This document shows positions 17,168 through 26,290 of a DNA stretch of 64,000 nucleotides, piece after piece (the stretch's first letter is position 1; every line of letters starts with the position of its first letter). The stretch comes from Pseudomonas silvicola (lineage in GTDB: Bacteria > Pseudomonadota > Gammaproteobacteria > Pseudomonadales > Pseudomonadaceae), in contig NZ_CP093280.1 in NCBI RefSeq assembly GCF_026651855.1, forward strand, positions 2,210,001 to 2,274,000, in the 5' to 3' direction. Position numbers and translations under genes: made by a program. The notes beneath the pieces are model-generated. The model was given only the letters and a program-made list of their open reading frames with translations, was not told where the DNA came from and did not search any database.

Positions 17168-19303
17168 TTAGGTCTTGCCAGGTATGGAGTGGTTAGGTTT
17201 GACTAGGCGGGGGATGATGTTCATCATAGTTTGGCGCTCGATTGGGAGCGTTTTTGGTAGTGTTATGGTCAGGTTTTTTATTCCATAGATGACTCCTATT
17301 TTCATGTTTGAGCGATGGTCGGCCAGCTGCATGTAATGGTCGTATTGACCGTTCTTAGGGACAATGATGATGGACTTATCAATGGCTGCGCTCTTGAACT
17401 GGGCAGCAGAGAGAAAGTAGCAAGGGCTCGGGTTGCTACTAAGGAAAACCTCTACGGTGATGGGTAGGTAGGTTTCGTTGATTTTCAGAATTACAGTGGT
17501 TTCGTGTATCGAGAGAATAAGACCTATCGGGTTTCTTTCGAACTCTAGCGGCCCCCGTGGCGCAAGAAATATGATCCGGTCACCGGGGAAGAACGCCAGT
17601 CCGATAGTTTTGATCGATGGCCCCGTAGTACGTTTTCGTCTTGTATGTAGCAGCTTGCTCAGCTTGAGTGCCTGGCGTGTTGACGGCACGAGCGCAACGG
17701 CTTTTATTCTGAGCAGCAGCCTGAAAAGGTGGGACAGGTCGATATCGAAGTACACCCTTGTCGACCGCTTCTTTCCCTCCACATTGAAATGATTGATGAA
17801 GCCGGGCTCATTATGTTCACCGCGCTCACCGCGCTCACCGTGGGTAAACGGCATGTTGTTGGCTGGAGAGCCGTCCTTGCTTCTAAGAGAAGCTGTGTGG
17901 AGGGTGATGAACGGATAGGCGTGCGAAATCAGGTATTGGGTTTTACTGACAAAGTCTGGAAGCCCTGAATAAGAAGTAGCATGGATCAGCAACCGGTGAC
18001 GGGTGGTCATGCCACGCAACAACGTCAAGAATTCATGCTTGGAGTACGTGTCGGCATCGAGTGCGATAATGACCGTGTCACTTAGACTGAAACGGGAGCT
18101 CTCTAGATGTGCCAGTGCGACAACTGCTCCATACGGTGTCGCGAACTGCTCGATACTCGATGCCACAGGCGCGACGATGATAGGGCGTGAGTCGAACAGC
18201 TGCTGGGAAGTCAATGACAGTAGTGGTAGCAGGTTGTGGAGCATTGTGACCGGGCTTGTGTACACGGTGCTTATTCGGTTGTTCAGGCACTGACGAATGA
18301 TTTCAGAGATTGACGAGTTCGGCGACTCTTTCCTCTCAAGCGATACCCGTTCGAGGCAGTCATCGATCTCGTAACCATAGAACTGCGGGGGCCACGCAAA
18401 GGACTCGACATGGGTCAGCGCATCGTGCAATGAGGATTCCAAGTAGTACTCATTGGATAACATGACGTCGGAGTCGATCAGCCTGACTGATGTATTCGCC
18501 TCCAGTCGCGCTAACGCATGGTTTACGCAGTCAGCGGTGCTCCTCAGAGTCGTGATCAGCTGCTGTCGATCTACTAGGCTCACACCGTGGCTGCGGGCAT
18601 AGGTCAGCCAGAGAAGGAGCTTGGTCTCAGTGCGGAAGAAGTCCTCTTGGGAGGCGAGCACTTTGGTTTGGATGTCGAGAACCAGGCGTTGGTGAGTGAT
18701 GGGGCCCGTTAATGGCAGTTGTACGCAGCACAGGATCGGGGCGAGCCGGGTGGGGAGGTTTAGTGATAAAAGATGCTGCGCTGCAGCTTCCAATGCTTTC
18801 CTGGCGTGCCAGGCCTGATGGAGCTTGAGGGCAGAGTACTGGTCGAAGTAGTTCTCCAGCATCGCAGGGGTAGGAGCATCGAGGAGCCTGGCGAGGAGCA
18901 TCGGATGTCCGCCAATCCTGAGTAGCGCTTTGGTAAGCCCCTGGTGGTCGATGGGGAGCGGCAAGCGCTCTACAATGCTCGGGATCGCTAATGAGTAATT
19001 GCGCTTGGGCAGTGGGGCCGCCTCCAACCATGTGACCGCTGGAGGGGGGCCGCCCGAGAAGCTGAGTCGAGCGGAGAAGCAAAGGCCTACGCTGATCAAG
19101 TGCCCGCTGCACAGCTTGAGGGAGGCGGTGGCCACCTTGGGACTCAGCTTTGTCATCTCCTGTGAAACCCTCGTCGTGGGCTGATCTGGCTCCGATGCAG
19201 CTTGAGCTGGAGCAATTGCCTCTGCCCGAATCCGTATGTACGTGAGCCGATGGTGCCCGTGGGACGTGGCCTCAACGCCGATGATTAGAATCAGCGTCAA
19301 CAT
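17168..19303 (-). CDS. RecD2-like protein lacking helicase catalytic motifs
   Basis: 711 aa from the ATG at 19303, which overlaps the stop of the upstream gene by 7 nt (the frame opens at 19339). The order of segments follows RecD2-type SF1B helicases: an N-terminal OB-like region, a helical region, then a motor layout. Every motor motif is altered. Where Walker A is expected (about 345-358) the sequence is STVYTSPVTMLHN; the Walker B position reads VIIALDADTYS (no DE); the GDxDQLP motif III position reads HATSYSGLP. A late FFPGDRIIFL segment and YFLSAAQFKSAAIDKSIIIV match the RecD2 GDR and T-HKxQGSE segments in spacing but lack the key residues. It probably cannot hydrolyse ATP and may act as a DNA-binding scaffold for the recombinases. 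Confidence 0.6.
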   Translation of the reverse strand: MLTLILIIGVEATSHGHHRLTYIRIRAEAIAPAQAASEPDQPTTRVSQEMTKLSPKVATASLKLCSGHLISVGLCFSARLSFSGGPPPAVTWLEAAPLPKRNYSLAIPSIVERLPLPIDHQGLTKALLRIGGHPMLLARLLDAPTPAMLENYFDQYSALKLHQAWHARKALEAAAQHLLSLNLPTRLAPILCCVQLPLTGPITHQRLVLDIQTKVLASQEDFFRTETKLLLWLTYARSHGVSLVDRQQLITTLRSTADCVNHALARLEANTSVRLIDSDVMLSNEYYLESSLHDALTHVESFAWPPQFYGYEIDDCLERVSLERKESPNSSISEIIRQCLNNRISTVYTSPVTMLHNLLPLLSLTSQQLFDSRPIIVAPVASSIEQFATPYGAVVALAHLESSRFSLSDTVIIALDADTYSKHEFLTLLRGMTTRHRLLIHATSYSGLPDFVSKTQYLISHAYPFITLHTASLRSKDGSPANNMPFTHGERGERGEHNEPGFINHFNVEGKKRSTRVYFDIDLSHLFRLLLRIKAVALVPSTRQALKLSKLLHTRRKRTTGPSIKTIGLAFFPGDRIIFLAPRGPLEFERNPIGLILSIHETTVILKINETYLPITVEVFLSSNPSPCYFLSAAQFKSAAIDKSIIIVPKNGQYDHYMQLADHRSNMKIGVIYGIKNLTITLPKTLPIERQTMMNIIPRLVKPNHSIPGKT

Positions 19304-19719
19304 AGCGGTAGTGAAATTATCTTGCCGCTTAGCAGGCAATCTTCTATCGAAGACAGCCTCATTAGGTCTGCTCGCAGGTTCGAGTTCTCAGCGGCTAGCG
19401 TCTGGAATTCAGATTTGTACCGAGACCTGGCTTTTTTTGGCTTGGTGGCACTGGGGCGCCTCGGCGGGTTGAGTTGAGCGAGGTGTAAATTTGCCCAGGT
19501 GACCAGGCCTGCAAGCTCTTCATTTCCTCGGCCCGGATAAAAAAGTTGGCGATCGCATTGGAGGACACGGCAAAGCGCAGACAAGTTGATTTTTCCAGCC
19601 ATCAGCTCTATCGCGAAATCATCATGGGTGGCGAGTATCAGAAGTTCGCGCAGCCTTTCCCCCAAAGAGGTCTGGCATTTCAGATCAAAGAGATACTGAA
19701 CGTATTCACTTCTTTCCAT
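19297..19719 (-). CDS. Small basic protein of recombination operon
   Basis: About 140 aa from the ATG at 19719 (another ATG at 19734). It overlaps genes on both sides, so coupling is strong. An N-terminal helical region (LGERLRELLILATHDDFAIE) is followed by a possible HTH-like segment (INLSALCRVLQCDRQLF). A Lys/Arg/Pro-rich stretch then leads into a C-terminal leucine-rich coiled-coil-like segment (LAAENSNLRADLMRL). This looks like an accessory DNA-binding protein. Family not recognised. Confidence 0.65.
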   Translation of the reverse strand: MERSEYVQYLFDLKCQTSLGERLRELLILATHDDFAIELMAGKINLSALCRVLQCDRQLFYPGRGNEELAGLVTWANLHLAQLNPPRRPSATKPKKARSRYKSEFQTLAAENSNLRADLMRLSSIEDCLLSGKIISLPLC

Positions 19720-20299
19720 TTTTCCACTTCGCATAGGCTTTCATGTGAATGCAGTCGACCACGATCATGATTGAGCCGTCCTCGCTGCCGCTGTCGACAA
19801 TTGAATATTCATGGTTCGTAGAGATTCCCAGAGGTTCGAGATGGCTAAGCAGGGCGTGTATTGCCCGACAAACCTCTTCATACTCCTTTAGGTAACTTTT
19901 TGGCGATGTAGTAGAACCGCTTGCATTGGCAGGCTGCACTTCGCCCATTTTGCTCAAGATCTTGGTGAGCTTGTCGACCTTTGCCTTTGAATTAGACAGT
20001 TCCAGCTCTTTGATATCGATGGCTTGGGTGAGCTTAGCGATTTCCAGCTTGTCATCTTCGAGCAGGCCGTTGGCATGCTTGATGTCATGATATTTGGATA
20101 AAATCATCTTGCGGTAATGGCTCCCTGAGCGCATCAGGGCCGAGCGTGAGATGTGGACATGTGATGCGACGTAGTCAAAGAACTCGGTTGACGTCGGTGG
20201 GATTTCCCACTTCGGGATTTTTTTATCCAACACTTGGCGTATCAATTCCTTAGTACGCTTGAGCTTGGCCTGCTGCCAAGGCTTGCAGTTGCTATCCAT
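19706..20299 (-). CDS. TnpC-like accessory protein with coiled coil
   Basis: 197 aa. The start overlaps the upstream recombinase stop by 8 nt (ATGGATAG). An N-terminal helical region with an HTH-like segment (ASHVHISRSALMRSGSHY) is followed by a coiled coil (KLEIAKLTQAIDIKELELSN) and a C-terminal beta-rich part (YSIVDSGSEDGSIMIVVDCI). The layout recalls the small TnpC protein of Tn554-type elements and the small fourth protein of GInt islands, both needed with tyrosine recombinases. Homology is not proven. Confidence 0.6.
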   Translation of the reverse strand: MDSNCKPWQQAKLKRTKELIRQVLDKKIPKWEIPPTSTEFFDYVASHVHISRSALMRSGSHYRKMILSKYHDIKHANGLLEDDKLEIAKLTQAIDIKELELSNSKAKVDKLTKILSKMGEVQPANASGSTTSPKSYLKEYEEVCRAIHALLSHLEPLGISTNHEYSIVDSGSEDGSIMIVVDCIHMKAYAKWKNGKK

Positions 20300-23200
20300 G
20301 CCCTATACCTACCAAGGCGTTGGGATAATGGAGGAGGAAATTGCGAGACAAGTCTTCAAGTGTCCAGCCAAGCAGTCGTAGTTGGGAGGCGATCTGCCCA
20401 AGGTAAACCTTCGGGCTTACGACTTCAGTCTCTTCGATGTCGTCAAACCCCTTGAGCTTCAACACCCGCGCTGCACGCTTGAGGCCAGCCATGTAGTTTT
20501 CTTTGGCAAATGATGGGTAGTGGCTTGAATCCAGAAGATTGCTTACGATTTTTTGGATGGGGTCGGTTGCCGTCAAAGCAATAGGATGCTTGCTGAGAAT
20601 CTCGGGATCACGGATCAGGTATCGTTTTGGACTGTGTCTGGCATCGGCTAACGCAGCATTCATGAGATTCACGACCTGCTCATAACCAGAGCACTCGACC
20701 GTGGAGAGGCCCTTGTCCTCGCGGTAGCTGCGTATCATGATCTCTGTCTCGCCAGCAGCCTCTAGCTGCGAAATCTTGGTTTCAACCGATTTGATATGCC
20801 GTTGAAGTTGACGCATCCGGGCATTAATGCCCTCTAAATGATCGAGTGCATAAACCGCGAACGGGCACATCCCACAACGCCTTGGCCCCTTGATGATCGC
20901 CAACACTGCAGCAGTGCAACGACCGTTCAAAACGCAGATGCAGGTGTCAAAAAAACCCAGGTCTTCAATCAAGACCACTTTGATCAGTTCGTAACCAGTT
21001 TCTTTGGTCTCGATAAGCCCATCGGAGAGGCTGATCATGCGCTGCGCTTCCATGGCTTGCTTCCTGTCTGTGAGCAGGGAGCTTCGTAGCGCCGAATCGG
21101 GGGCGGACGCCTTGACGGGTTTGGCCCCCACCAGATCACTAAACAGTTCATGATCAAACGCTTCAATGCGCTGATCGGCAATCTCCATGGAATAGTCCGT
21201 TCCAGGCCGTGGGCCACTTGCATAGTGGTAGGTCTGAAGGATGTTCCTGTGCCCTACCTGCTTCATCACTTCACTTGGTTCCGCTAAGCCACGCTCTAGC
21301 ATCCACGTGATATATGTGTTTCTGAGGGAGTGCGGGGTGTGCGGAGTCGTGTATTCAGGTGCGCCGCTTCTGGGATATGCGAGGGTCTGCTCTACTTTGG
21401 TGACAAAGTTGTAGTGGATTTCTTCTGGTGCGAGGGAGTTCCAAACTTCTTGAACGCCTCGGAGGATGAGAATCCAATACCTACTGTAGGCAGTGTCAGA
21501 AAATGGGCTGTCGGTGTTCCCAAAGGGACTTCGAAATAGCCACCTCGTTTCTGGAAAGCCAGAGTGCTCATCGTTCTCGAACCAGCAGGCCTCAGGAGCG
21601 TGAGAACATGTTATTGTTTGAAAATCTGCCTCATCATCGAGCCAATCCATGATGTAGCGCTGTAGTCTACAAGTCCGATGTGGATAGATTTTGTCCACCA
21701 TCATAAATAAGGCGGTGTAATATGAGTTGCCCTCTATGTGCTGGCATTTGTAATTATCGAGCCCTAGCCATTGAGAGCTTTGTATTCGTTGTCCGGCAAA
21801 TAATCCGACAGCTATCATACGAAGCATTGATAGCCATGGTACGCCAGTGTAAATTTGTTCTTGGCTTTCTGGCGTGGAGTGATAGTTGTCCCAGAACCAA
21901 GTGTAACAGTTTGGAATTTCATTAATCTGTATTTCTACAGTTTTTCCAGCTTCAAGCGGTGAATTAGTGGTGAGAGTATATTCTAGGCCGAGATCAGCCA
22001 GATTGATCCATTCAGATTGTGAGATTTCACGGATTTTCTTGCTTGTTATTTTTTGGCTTAGGCATAGATCCCGTAGATTTCTGCCGATGCTATCTAGAGC
22101 TGATACATAATGCCTGACAACGCCCACGCTAAATGGGGGAAGTACTTTTTTGTCGGTTCCGGGACTCCTTGGGCCGCTACCTTGGGAATCCCTCATGTTG
22201 ATGGGATTTGCAAAGTCTTCATCGAGAGCGTACAGCCCCGCATCCCGTAAGCGGGTGTGATTATCGATACAGTACTGAAAAAAATCGTAGATTGCACTGA
22301 CGAATGACTTAGATGCTGGACTGTCACGCTGAAGCTTCATCGCTTCTAATAAAGGTAATGGCAGTCGCCCGAATGACTGAAATCGGGGGTCGTCAGCGGG
22401 CAGCATCCGTTTCCAGAAGAACACTGCTGAAAAATCGTCTACGCGAACAGGGATAGGGACGCTGCTATGAGGGTTTTCGTCCCGCCACTTAGGAAGGTAT
22501 CCGAAGAGGTAATCGCATAGTTTATAGATGGGTGAAAGTAACGTCTTTCGGTAATGCTTTTTTATTTTTCGCCCTAGCAAAAACTCGTAGTAGGAATTCA
22601 GAAATGGAAGCCAGTCAGCACTAAGGAGAGTTGTTTCTTCGACGGGGATGCCAACGTAGCCTTCTTTGTGAAGCCACTGGAAGCCGGCTCTTTTTTTTAC
22701 TGTAATATTTGCAAAATAAATTTCAGACGGGCTGTTCCCCTCAAGTCTAATCGTTTTTTGTTTTTCTCGTGTGCGGGCGATGTAAGCGCCCACCTGGATG
22801 CTCTTTTTCTCATTGTGAGATTTGGCGTAATATTCCGCAAACTGTTCAGGCGTGTCAAATTTGTAGTTGCCGAACTGGCTTGGCCCGATAGTCTGTGTAT
22901 AGGCTTGAATAAGCTTCACCTGATCGGCTGATAGCACGCTGGGATGCTGCCAGTGAAGCTGTTCTAGCCAGGATGTCAGTCGAAAATATCTGAATGGATT
23001 GTACCTGTAGTTTTCAGGTGGGGCTGTTTTGCGCCCTTTCGATATCTCGGATACAGCGGCCCATGCCTCCGAAAAGTCAACTTTTTCAATGGTATGCCAA
23101 TTGAGAGTAAACAGCGTGTATTTAAGGCATGTCTTGAGATTGGTGTTGTTACCTCGCATGGTAACTTCGGAAAAGAAGTTTTCAAGGTGTGCATTCAGGC

Positions 23201-23636
23201 CGGGAACGATCAGGCTTACAGAACCTTGTTGGAATGATATGGGCAGAAGCAAATACTCGTGCCGCCAGAGGCAGAGCATTAGGCCGCGAAGTGGGGTTTT
23301 AAATCCTCGGATTGTACGGATGCTTGCGTTCTCGATCCCTGTCGCTTGCGTAAAAAGATTTCGTTCGAGGTTTTCATTGGATGTGCCAAGTATCGACAGA
23401 TCGAAGGCAGCCTGAACCTGTTCTTGGGTGAGACCGCACCCTTGAACGCTGTCCAGCCATTCGAGAGGTGCGTATTTCTCCAGCACGGTTTTGTTGGTCT
23501 CCTCCCAGAATGATTGCGGAGTAAGACCTCTTTCGTGCCGAAGCTCACTGTAAATGAGCTCAATCGATGCGATGGTTGCGGAGCGCGGCTGGTTCTCAGA
23601 GATGAATTTGACCTGGTCTAGTGAGGTGTTGATCAT
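20292..23636 (-). CDS. Large tyrosine recombinase with Cys-rich C-terminal extension
   Basis: About 1114 aa from the ATG at 23636, which forms ATGA with the stop of the 485-aa recombinase. Tyrosine-recombinase residues are complete: Arg in GLFAGQRIQSSQW (near 615), HSLRNTY (near 767), GHRN and the nucleophile in TYHYASG (near 802). The first ~550 residues are much longer than a normal core-binding domain. The last ~300 residues contain a cysteine cluster (CICVLNGRC, then CGMC; near 890-925), probably zinc-binding, then a coiled-coil-like region. Proteins of this build occur as the second recombinase in multi-recombinase islands. It should act jointly with the upstream enzyme in excision and integration. 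Confidence 0.85.
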   Translation of the reverse strand: MINTSLDQVKFISENQPRSATIASIELIYSELRHERGLTPQSFWEETNKTVLEKYAPLEWLDSVQGCGLTQEQVQAAFDLSILGTSNENLERNLFTQATGIENASIRTIRGFKTPLRGLMLCLWRHEYLLLPISFQQGSVSLIVPGLNAHLENFFSEVTMRGNNTNLKTCLKYTLFTLNWHTIEKVDFSEAWAAVSEISKGRKTAPPENYRYNPFRYFRLTSWLEQLHWQHPSVLSADQVKLIQAYTQTIGPSQFGNYKFDTPEQFAEYYAKSHNEKKSIQVGAYIARTREKQKTIRLEGNSPSEIYFANITVKKRAGFQWLHKEGYVGIPVEETTLLSADWLPFLNSYYEFLLGRKIKKHYRKTLLSPIYKLCDYLFGYLPKWRDENPHSSVPIPVRVDDFSAVFFWKRMLPADDPRFQSFGRLPLPLLEAMKLQRDSPASKSFVSAIYDFFQYCIDNHTRLRDAGLYALDEDFANPINMRDSQGSGPRSPGTDKKVLPPFSVGVVRHYVSALDSIGRNLRDLCLSQKITSKKIREISQSEWINLADLGLEYTLTTNSPLEAGKTVEIQINEIPNCYTWFWDNYHSTPESQEQIYTGVPWLSMLRMIAVGLFAGQRIQSSQWLGLDNYKCQHIEGNSYYTALFMMVDKIYPHRTCRLQRYIMDWLDDEADFQTITCSHAPEACWFENDEHSGFPETRWLFRSPFGNTDSPFSDTAYSRYWILILRGVQEVWNSLAPEEIHYNFVTKVEQTLAYPRSGAPEYTTPHTPHSLRNTYITWMLERGLAEPSEVMKQVGHRNILQTYHYASGPRPGTDYSMEIADQRIEAFDHELFSDLVGAKPVKASAPDSALRSSLLTDRKQAMEAQRMISLSDGLIETKETGYELIKVVLIEDLGFFDTCICVLNGRCTAAVLAIIKGPRRCGMCPFAVYALDHLEGINARMRQLQRHIKSVETKISQLEAAGETEIMIRSYREDKGLSTVECSGYEQVVNLMNAALADARHSPKRYLIRDPEILSKHPIALTATDPIQKIVSNLLDSSHYPSFAKENYMAGLKRAARVLKLKGFDDIEETEVVSPKVYLGQIASQLRLLGWTLEDLSRNFLLHYPNALVGIGHG

Positions 23637-25090
23637 TGCGCTTCCCACTCCTCGTGATGCTGCTTGATATTGGCGCGAGGCGTGTGCGTCCAGCCGATAT
23701 TGTCGGTGGCAGCGCTGCCGGAGATAAGGGACTTTCCGTACTCAATCAGCGCTGAGCCGTAGTAGGCGTTGAGATCTATCTCGTCGAATTGGCCTGCCAT
23801 AGAGAGGTCGGCTACCTCCATGATCATGTCGACAATGATCTGATCGTCATGGCAATAGCGCATCGTCGTACTAAGCTGTTTGTGGCCCATCAATCGCTGG
23901 ATCCGATACACATCCAACCCGACCTTGTTACTTCCTTTCGCCCTCGTGCAGTTCTTCAACCACGTGGCGTAGAAATGACGCAGGCTGTGTAGAGTGTAGA
24001 AATGCTGCTTCACCTCTCCTTCGATCTGAGCTTTCTTGAAGGCCCGGTTGCACGTTCCATTGAGCGTCTTGAATGGGGTAGAGGTGCACATGGGCAGGCC
24101 ATACTTTTCTTTTGTCGAGTGCAGGAAAAGGTAGTCTTCATGCACCACCTGGGGACGTTCCTTTAGGTAGGTTTCCAGGGCCTCGAATAGCATGTCCTTC
24201 AGTGGTTCTAAAATGTAGATTCTGGCGGTTCTTCGCCCTTTGTTCGGCAGCTGCTTCTCTTCTTTAGTGACTGGATCGCGGGCGCCTTCAGGATCGTGCA
24301 CCCTCATTGATCTGTTCTTCACATCAATGTCGCTACGACGCATCTGAATGGCTTCACTGAAACGAAGACCTGTAGCTGCCAGCAAAACCCAAAGAAGCTG
24401 GTCTCGGCTGTTGTTTGCGCGCTCGATTGCTCGGATCAAGCGACTGCGAGGAAAGTCTTTCCCAGCGAATGTCTGTTCATGCACTTTGGTTGAAAGCCGA
24501 GGCCGTCGTTTGGTCGCTTTAAGCTTTGCACCCCTGATGCAACTGGCAATGATGCTGTTCTGTTGCAGGCGGAGGATCTCAAAGTGAGATCGGGCTTGTT
24601 GCTGGAGTTGGAAGTGAGGGAGGGGAGCAGTTCTGTTGTTTCCCACTATGCGATCTACTGCATGCTCCTGTATCGCGACCTGTGCGCTGAACTCGCTGAA
24701 ATTGTTGATAGCCGCGCAATGCTTGCCGCATGACGTCTTCGAGATAGGCGTTTTTCCGAGGGTCTCGGCTACCCGCGCTAGCTGTGGGTCGTCGATCAAG
24801 GTGGCGTCTTCTAAGAAGCGCGGATAGAGGGTCAGGGCCCGCTGGGCATTGGTTGGCGAGGGAGGGTTATCCAGATCCAGCATCCCCAATTCGCACATGT
24901 AGTCGAGCATGTGAGCAACATGCTCTGCATAATCATCTCGGGCGCTTTCTGAAAGCCCCTGGGTGTCCTTCATGTCGACGACGAACCGGTTAAACAGGTC
25001 GACTGGCATGCCGTCAGCATCAAACAGCCTCCGGTACCTCCCGACCTGCACCAGCATGAAATTCTTCATTCCAGTCGTCGTGCTCATCAC
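23633..25090 (-). CDS. Tyrosine recombinase/integrase, first gene of the island recombination operon
   Basis: 485 aa. An N-terminal SAM-like core-binding region is followed by the catalytic domain: Arg in TGLRFSEAIQM (near 243), HSLRHFYA (near 368), GHKQLSTT (near 403) and the Tyr in MRYCHD (near 412). All catalytic residues are present. It is transcribed away from the tRNA-Gly gene, with its start about 880 bp from it. It heads a five-gene overlapping operon. The neighbouring larger recombinase suggests both are needed. The integration target is presumed to be the tRNA-Gly. Confidence 0.9.
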   Translation of the reverse strand: MMSTTTGMKNFMLVQVGRYRRLFDADGMPVDLFNRFVVDMKDTQGLSESARDDYAEHVAHMLDYMCELGMLDLDNPPSPTNAQRALTLYPRFLEDATLIDDPQLARVAETLGKTPISKTSCGKHCAAINNFSEFSAQVAIQEHAVDRIVGNNRTAPLPHFQLQQQARSHFEILRLQQNSIIASCIRGAKLKATKRRPRLSTKVHEQTFAGKDFPRSRLIRAIERANNSRDQLLWVLLAATGLRFSEAIQMRRSDIDVKNRSMRVHDPEGARDPVTKEEKQLPNKGRRTARIYILEPLKDMLFEALETYLKERPQVVHEDYLFLHSTKEKYGLPMCTSTPFKTLNGTCNRAFKKAQIEGEVKQHFYTLHSLRHFYATWLKNCTRAKGSNKVGLDVYRIQRLMGHKQLSTTMRYCHDDQIIVDMIMEVADLSMAGQFDEIDLNAYYGSALIEYGKSLISGSAATDNIGWTHTPRANIKQHHEEWEAQ

Positions 25091-25176
25091 CTTGCCCCTG
25101 AAGCTCTTTGCCGGTTGGCTCGCGCTGTTCCATCTGTCATCCCTAAGCGCTCAGCAAAAGTCGCTTTAGATAATAA

Positions 25177-25205
25177 TTGACAGGCCCTATTTTCTGATGT
25201 ATACA
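25177..25205 (+). promoter_or_regulatory. Near-consensus sigma-70 promoter pointing to the tRNA side
   Basis: TTGACA (25177-25182), a 17-bp spacer and TATACA (25200-25205). It reads rightward into DNA with no gene, opposite to the recombinase operon. It could drive a non-coding RNA, or the palindromic TGTATACA may also serve the leftward operon. Confidence 0.55.
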
Positions 25206-25654
25206 TACTATTGGCGAACAGCTAGGTTCGTCAACATCTACACTTATAACTTATAGTTATATAGATGCTCGATTTAGTTATATTTGCGGCTTTGCCTGGC
25301 TTGTGGAGTTGATTGTCCCTGGCTTATGGCTTAGGTGTCGTCGGCTTTGAGTCCATCGGCTTGTGGGGCTTGGTCTTGTGCTTAGTGATGAGCATCGCCG
25401 GCGGGCATTGCTGAGCTAGTTGCGGTGGGTTTCACTGGGCGTGGGCTAATTAGGCCTCTAGGTACGCGGCTGAGGTCTGGTTGAGGTTTGGGTATGGAGC
25501 CCTTGCTGCGGATGTGGCTGGAGCGTGCTCAAAAGCGCTCTTGCTTCGTGTGACGGCTTTCAGTGAGTAACCTTTGATCGTGTATCCATGAGTGTCCTGC
25601 GGATGCTCAGTCTGTTATCTCTCCTTTTGCTGTTTATTGTCGCTCACCATAGGT

Positions 25655-25722
25655 GCATTCGCTGGCCTTGATTGGCATTCGATGATCTAGATTCGTGCTC
25701 GTTGACCCGGATTGGTATTCGC
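25655..25722 (+). repeat. Spaced short repeats near island end
   Basis: ATTCG recurs at 25657, 25677, 25691 and 25717, and the longer GATTGGCATTCG / GATTGGTATTCG pair sits 40 bp apart. Spacing is irregular. They may be recombinase-binding sites; evidence is weak. Confidence 0.3.
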
Positions 25723-25969
25723 CGATTTGGAGAGCGAGAGTGTGCGTTTGGTTCTAGTCGACAAAGGTTGGTGGGGCTGAGGGAAGAAATTGGTTTCAAG
25801 CTGCACCGTGGTGCGGATTGGTGGCTGATCAGACTGCCAATGCGTACTTGGGATTCAAGGCTGAAAGCGTGGGCTTTGAGGGTGTTTCTAGGGGAGGGAG
25901 GTGCGCTGCCCACTCGGGGTCAAGAATCCCTGAGATGAGGCTAACAGCTTGATAATAAAGGAGAAAATA

Positions 25970-26043
25970 TGGAGCGGGTAGAGGGAATCGAACCCTCGTC
26001 GGAAGCTTGGGAAGCTACTGTTCTACCATTAAACTATACCCGC
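25970..26043 (-). tRNA. tRNA-Gly(CCC), complete
   Basis: 74 nt including encoded CCA. The acceptor stem GCGGGTA pairs with TACCCGC; the anticodon stem GTAGC/GCTTC holds loop TTCCCAA, giving anticodon CCC; the T-arm carries GGGTTCGATTCCC. It sits at the right end of the accessory region and is the likely integration target or an island-supplied replacement. Confidence 0.95.
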
Positions 26044-26084
26044 TTTGGTATTAACCAATGCGTACCGCGTGTGATGCCGAGTAA

Positions 26085-26138
26085 GAACCCTCGTTATCAG
26101 CTTGGGAAGCTGGAGTAATGCCATTATACGACACCCGC
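26085..26138 (-). pseudogene. 5' part of a second tRNA-Gly(CCC), broken in the T-loop
   Basis: Reads GCGGGTGTCGTATAATGG, then an anticodon stem CCAGC / GCTGA-type with loop TTCCCAA and GAGGGTTC, then stops matching a tRNA. The 3' strand of the T-stem, the 3' acceptor strand and CCA are missing. D-arm and anticodon arm differ from the intact tRNA 41 bp downstream, so it is not a simple duplicate. Likely the resident host gene disrupted by integration. Confidence 0.85.
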
Positions 26139-26290
26139 TGAACGCGGTTCACTTTTTACCAGAAGTCGGCGCCCAATTGAAGCCTTAATTGCAGACCGTA
26201 CGGTTTTGCCGGCCGGCCGCTGGGGTTGTGCACCTTGTCTGCCCTTTGTCTGGGGTGGATGCGCAAGCACAGCGGTCGGCTGGCGGGTGG

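Larger units (their letters stand above)
25091..25969. other. Gene-free island end between recombinase and tRNA-Gly
   Basis: About 880 bp with no convincing ORF. The first ~190 bp are AT-rich (several TATA-type runs near 25195-25280, including TGTATACA and ATAACTTATAGTTAT). The middle is G/T-rich on the + strand. The last part has spaced GATTGGYATTCG copies (25670, 25710). It probably contains the recombinase attachment and arm-binding sites and the operon promoter. Confidence 0.5.

Noticed and set aside
1-25970. Integrative conjugative element
   Set aside because: No relaxase, coupling protein or type IV secretion gene in the visible part; parts left of the window are not excluded.
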